Source: UBA6623 sp965238125
GTDB lineage: Bacteria; Acidobacteriota; Terriglobia; Bryobacterales; UBA6623
Direction: 5' to 3'
Assembly: GCA_965238125.1 (NCBI GenBank)
Contig: OZ250179.1
Location: forward strand, 5,270,001-5,334,000
Length of the DNA: 64,000 bases
The notes beneath the pieces are model-generated. The model worked only from the letters and a program-made list of their open reading frames with translations, made no database searches and had not been told where the DNA came from. The number at the start of each line of letters is the position of its first letter. Positions within the stretch are counted from its first letter, which is position 1. The position numbers and the translations under genes were made by a program. Shown here piece after piece: positions 60,462 to 64,000 of the stretch.

Positions 60462-62064
60462 ATGTCCAAGTTCTACTCGTCTGTTCTCGTCCTCTCGTTG
60501 CTGTTCGCCGTGTCCGCCGCCGACCCCGCTAAGGCTCAGCAGCCGGCCGCAACCGACAGCACCCCAAGGGAATACAGCATCAATCCGTCGTCCGGCGCCG
60601 TTGGGAAGACTTTCGGCGTGGTCATTCAGAGCGACGAAACATGTGGGACCGAAAACCACTTGGAAGGAATGGAGATTCTCGCTGCCGGCGATATCACCGT
60701 CGAGGATCAAAGAAGTGCAGTCGGGTTGTTTGCTAACCGGGACGTTCACGATTAGCGAGTCGGCCAAACTGGGCGAAAGATTACTTCCCATCGTGCGGCG
60801 GGACGAAAACGCCACCGGTGAGGTGGGCGTCGTTAGTTTCGACGTAACTCCGGTCGAAGCTCGCCCCTTGCCGCCCGGCCTCGATCCGCAAGTCGATTTG
60901 ATGTGGAAGATCCTGCCGAGGAAGACTGTTCATGACAACTTCGGCCGTCGTATCGCGAAGCGGTATTACGCAGTCGAGGCCATGGTCGGTAACAACAGCG
61001 GCTATGATTTGCAGATCGCCGGCGTCGGCTTCAGCATGCCCGCCTGCACGCTCACCGGAGCCGACGCGACAACGCTGCAGCCGACGTTCGATTGCGAAAA
61101 CTTTACGGTTGATGAGTCCTTCAGAAGGCTGCCGAGCGACAGTTACCAGATTGTTCGAGGCTCCCTGGAACGCGAAGACCAGTTCGGGATGCGCCACTTT
61201 GCTCTGGGCGCGATTAAGTCGATTGGCTTGCTGTTGACCGGTGCTGTGCCGTTTGTCAGCGTACCCAACAATGTGCCGAAACTCGCCAATTTCGTGAACA
61301 GCCCCATACAGGAAGGGTTCGAAGTACTCTTCCCAAGAACCATATTACGGCAACTGCAGCGCTTGGAAATCCAGGCGCTGCATGACGGCATGATCATCCC
61401 GCACAATGCGCAGCGGCGCGCCCTGGCCTTCCTTGCAAAAGATGTTGTCCGCTTGGCGCAGCCGGACCGCGACGATCCACAAAAAGTGATGGCCCGTCTG
61501 GGAGAAATGATCCTCGTGGGACAGCAGGTCGAGTACCTAAACCGCGTTCAAGTTGTCAGCCAAGGATCCGGCGCGGTCAGGCCGCCGCTGGTGACCACGC
61601 AGCGGCTCGAGCAAATCGTACAAGGCGCCCAGAATCAGCCACGTCAGGTCGTTGGGAGCAACTTGACAGGCGTAATCGTCGTCGCTCAGAACGAGAATGT
61701 CGGATTGACGGTCAGCGAGGTGGAGCCCGACGCGGCCGGGCTCTCGGTGGATTTCCAAGTGAGTGCCGCGCCTGACGCCCAACTGGGCCGACAGACTTTG
61801 CTGGTGCGCAATGCGGACGGAGTGTTTCCGGTCGTGATTGAGCTGGTCGCGCCGGAGCCGGAGGAGCCCGAGGAGCCTGAGGACCCGGATGACCCCGAGG
61901 ACCCGGACGACCCCGAAGACCCCGATGCCCCGGAGGACGCGGGTGCACCGGAGGAACCGGGGGCGCCTGGGGAACCGGCAGACCCTGAGAATCCCGAAGA
62001 CCCGGAGGAGCCTGAGGAAGATACCGAGGATTCGGGGGAGCCCGAGACACCCGAGGAACCGTAG
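60462..62064 (+). CDS. secreted protein with acidic Pro-Glu-Asp repeat tail, frameshifted
   Basis: The ATG at 60462 starts a signal peptide (SSVLVLSLLFAVSAADPAKA) and an IPT-like first domain (YSINPSSGAVGKTFGVVIQ). Near 60704 one base must be removed to continue (KEVQSGCLLTGTFTISESAK). The middle part is a mixed alpha/beta region of unknown fold. The last 75 residues are (PEDPDDPED)-type repeats with few other residues, ending PETPEEP, a strongly acidic, extended tail. Such tails can bind Ca2+ or act as wall-spanning stalks. Restored length is about 533 residues. Confidence 0.75.
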
Positions 62065-62149
62065 TCGCCCGAGACCCGGGATGCACGGTCAACAAGCGGC
62101 CATCGCGGCAAGCGACTCCGAGACGACCGTCACGCTCGAGGGCTCGAAT

Positions 62150-62208
62150 CTACCCAGGGTTCGGCCTTCGGCTCCAACCCGGCTATATTCCCGCCGCCGC
62201 TTCGCGGG
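62150..62208 (-). repeat. hairpin repeat, third copy (inverted)
   Basis: Read on the minus strand: CGCGAAGCGGCGGCGGGAA, TATAGCCGGGTTGGAGCCGA, AGGCCGAACCCTGGGTAG. It matches the elements at 9974-10036 and 54514-54582 and fills the gap between the acidic-tail gene and the amidase gene. Confidence 0.65.
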
Positions 62209-62321
62209 ACCGCAACGATCGACCATCGGCGATAAGTAGTTCGGCCACGCGTACCCTGGCGACACGTAGATCGGCGTCACGTCCATGCTACGCTGGTTTC
62301 GCGCTGTTTCCCGGGTACCTG

Positions 62322-63611
62322 ATGCACTCTGAATCTCAACAATCTCTCGCACAACTCAGCCGATCGATCGCCGAGGGCCGATGCACTCCCGTTGACGCGG
62401 TGGAGCAATGCTTGGCACGCATTCGTGAACGCGAACCCGACGTCTTGGCGTGGTGCTACTTAGCGGAGAGCGAAGCCCGCGAACAAGCGCGTCGGCTCAC
62501 CGACGAACTCCGATCGAGCGGCTCGCGCGGTCCCTTGCACGGCATCCCTTTCGCGGTGAAAGACATCTACGACACCGCCGGCATGCCGACCGCCTGGGGA
62601 ACGCCGGTTCACAAAGGTCGTGTGCCGGCGACTGACGCGACGCTCGTCGCCCGGCTCAAGCAAGCGGGCGCGATTGTATTGGGGAAGACCCATACGACCG
62701 CGTATGCTTATTTCGATCCCGCTCCGACCAGGAATCCGCACAACCCGGCGCATACTCCCGGCGGTTCGTCGAGCGGCTCGGCGGCGGCGGTGGCCGACGG
62801 CATGGTTCCCTTCGCGCTGGGTAGCCAGACACAGGGCTCGGTGCTGCGCCCGGCTTCGTTTTGCGGCATCACCGGCTTCAAGCCCAGCCACGGGTGCCTG
62901 CCGGTCGGGGGGATCATGCCCTTCGCGCCGACGCTCGATCATCCCGGGCCGTTCACGCGCACCGTGGACGATATGGTGTTTCTTTGGGCGGCGATGAATC
63001 CCGCCGGCGACCCGGCCCGGGAATTGGCGGCGGAGGCGGTCGGCCCGCGCTTTTCGGCGTTCCCTTGGCCGATGGAAGGCACCCTCGACCCCGAGATGCA
63101 AACGCAGTTCGACGCCCACCTGGAAGCATTGGCTGAACGGGGTTTCGACGTCGAAAGAGTCGGCCTCTCCGACAACATGAAGGCTTTGCCGGAAATTATT
63201 TTGACCGTGATGTATTACGAGGCAGCGGAAATCCATGGGGAGGATTTCCGCCGGCACGGAGCGAAAGTGGGCCCCAAGCTGGCGCTGTTGATCGAAGCCG
63301 GGTTGGCGATCGAGGAAAGCGCCTACCACCAGGCGCGCACCGCTCTTGACAAGGCCCGCGCCGATTTCGACGCGGCGACCGCCGACGGGCGGATCCGGAT
63401 CACCCCGGCCGCATTAGGCCCGGCCCCGGCAAGTCTCGAGACCACCGGCGACCCCCGTTGCAACTCTCCCTTTACGGCACTCGGCGTGCCGGCGATTTCT
63501 TTTCCCTTCGCGACAGCTAAGAACGGGCTTCCGCTGGGGCTGCAATTAGCGGCGGGGAGAGGCGAGGAAGCGCGCTTGTTGGCGGCGGCGGCTGAGTTGG
63601 AGAGGGGGTAA
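62322..63611 (+). CDS. amidase signature enzyme (GatA-like)
   Basis: The 429-residue protein shows the amidase signature triad: Lys in FAVKDIYDTAG, cis-Ser region GGSSSGSAAAVADG and the nucleophile loop GSQTQGSVLRPASFCGI (the serine in the GS dyad). It continues with GFKPSHGCLPVGGIMPFAPTLDHPGP. The C-terminal part has ALGVPAISFPFATAKNGLPLGLQLAAGRGEEARLL, as usual. It hydrolyses an amide, for example of an aryl or allophanate-type substrate. GatB and GatC are not adjacent, so it is not the tRNA amidotransferase subunit. Confidence 0.9.
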   Translation: MHSESQQSLAQLSRSIAEGRCTPVDAVEQCLARIREREPDVLAWCYLAESEAREQARRLTDELRSSGSRGPLHGIPFAVKDIYDTAGMPTAWGTPVHKGRVPATDATLVARLKQAGAIVLGKTHTTAYAYFDPAPTRNPHNPAHTPGGSSSGSAAAVADGMVPFALGSQTQGSVLRPASFCGITGFKPSHGCLPVGGIMPFAPTLDHPGPFTRTVDDMVFLWAAMNPAGDPARELAAEAVGPRFSAFPWPMEGTLDPEMQTQFDAHLEALAERGFDVERVGLSDNMKALPEIILTVMYYEAAEIHGEDFRRHGAKVGPKLALLIEAGLAIEESAYHQARTALDKARADFDAATADGRIRITPAALGPAPASLETTGDPRCNSPFTALGVPAISFPFATAKNGLPLGLQLAAGRGEEARLLAAAAELERG

Positions 63612-63672
63612 AACGGCCTGTGGCCAGAGGGACGAACCCCCCAATATCGTCCTGGAAACGGACGCGGCACCG

Positions 63673-64000
63673 CTATCGTAGCGCCCACAGATTGCGGAAG
63701 TTCTGCTTGTGGCGCCAGGCCAGGAAAACCGTCATCAGGGCGGCGTTGCGGGCATCGAGCGGGCCGCCGTAGAGCCACATCAACACGCTGAAAAACACCC
63801 AGGTCGCGACCGAGCCGATCATGCCCGCTTCGGGCCAACTCCGCCGCCCGGCGAGAATGCGGAGCACCAGAAAGAACGCCAGCGCCGCGGCCGCCCATTG
63901 CGGGTACAAAAACAACATCACGCCGGCCGACGTCGAGATGCCCTTGCCCCCGTTGAATTTCAGCCAGGGAGAATAGCAATGCCCGAACACGGCGGCGAAT
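63673..64000 (-). CDS. plsY: glycerol-3-phosphate acyltransferase PlsY, C-terminal part
   Basis: The frame is open at the right edge and reads FAAVFGHCYSPWLKFNGGKGIST, the PlsY motif that binds acyl phosphate and glycerol phosphate. It is followed by hydrophobic helices (SAGVMLFLYPQWAAAALAFFLVLRIL; GSVATWVFFSVLMWLYG) and the final HKQNFRNLW. PlsY is an integral membrane enzyme that makes lysophosphatidic acid. About 110 of about 200 residues lie in the window. Confidence 0.9.
   Translation of the reverse strand, partial: FAAVFGHCYSPWLKFNGGKGISTSAGVMLFLYPQWAAAALAFFLVLRILAGRRSWPEAGMIGSVATWVFFSVLMWLYGGPLDARNAALMTVFLAWRHKQNFRNLWALR

Noticed and set aside
59853..60755. 300-codon plus-strand frame starting inside the Uma2 gene
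   Set aside because: Its first two thirds are antisense to the well-supported Uma2 gene. Only the end, from the ATG at 60462, is real (signal peptide and first domain of the acidic-tail protein).
1..64000. CRISPR arrays, rRNA genes or a second tRNA
   Set aside because: No regularly spaced repeat series was seen, no rRNA-like sequence was recognised, and only one cloverleaf (39951-40025) was found.

Overview
The window looks like a GC-rich soil or sediment Acidobacteriota chromosome, probably near Solibacter/Bryobacter. The main indicators are a protein ending in a TIGR03437-type C-terminal domain, Ser/Thr kinases carrying PD40/TolB-like beta-propellers or TPRs, and a DUF1549/DUF1553 - DUF1501 - pre-peptidase gene set. 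The taxonomic call is inference from gene content. At least nine otherwise well-formed genes carry one or more single-base frameshifts, several at short homopolymers, so a long-read or metagenome assembly with residual indels is likely.

Layout. 1-3.8 kb: end of an IS1380 copy, a serine recombinase, a radical SAM protein and two phage-like small genes. 3.9-5.9 kb: decayed debris (sulfatase-modifying-type fragment, HU with frameshifts, kinase tail, truncated RraA). 6.1-12.7 kb: PSCyt/DUF1501/pre-peptidase genes. 12.9-16.6 kb: a broken tyrosine integrase, a DDE transposase and an intact P4-type integrase behind a strong sigma-70-like promoter. 16.8-27.2 kb: a minus-strand series of PD40-kinase paralogues (K1 nearly complete, K2 and K3 reduced to their ends) joined by homologous spacers. 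A class B3-type metallo-beta-lactamase sits between K1 and K2, and a large secreted protein has taken the place of the K2 middle and is itself split by IS1380 copy 2. 27.2-29.0 kb: PIG-L deacetylase and a membrane protein.

29.1-40.0 kb is a phage-derived island that ends at tRNA-Glu(UUC). On the minus strand it encodes an excisionase-like protein, a primase-like protein, a Spo11/TopoVI-like TOPRIM protein, a D5-type helicase, small proteins, a DUF3102-like protein and a terminase small subunit. On the plus strand it encodes a zinc-finger protein and a tyrosine integrase. IS256, IS1380 and IS630 elements have cut the terminase, TOPRIM and integrase genes. In the last two cases removing the IS and one target duplication restores an uninterrupted reading frame.

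40.3-46.3 kb holds a gluconate-dehydrogenase-subunit-3-like gene, a cytochrome c lipoprotein, and a duplicated noncoding segment with conserved hairpins. Between the two copies lies a HigB/HigA-like toxin-antitoxin operon whose antitoxin is cut by an IS630 and by an IS1595 element carrying passenger genes. 46.4-64 kb is mostly ordinary chromosome: Nramp-like transporter, sugar-phosphate isomerase, DUF1080 protein, ISKra4 element, a methyltransferase / polysaccharide deacetylase / glycosyltransferase cluster, aldolase, isoaspartyl methyltransferase, a large TPR kinase, a Uma2 protein, a secreted acidic-tail protein, an amidase and the end of plsY.
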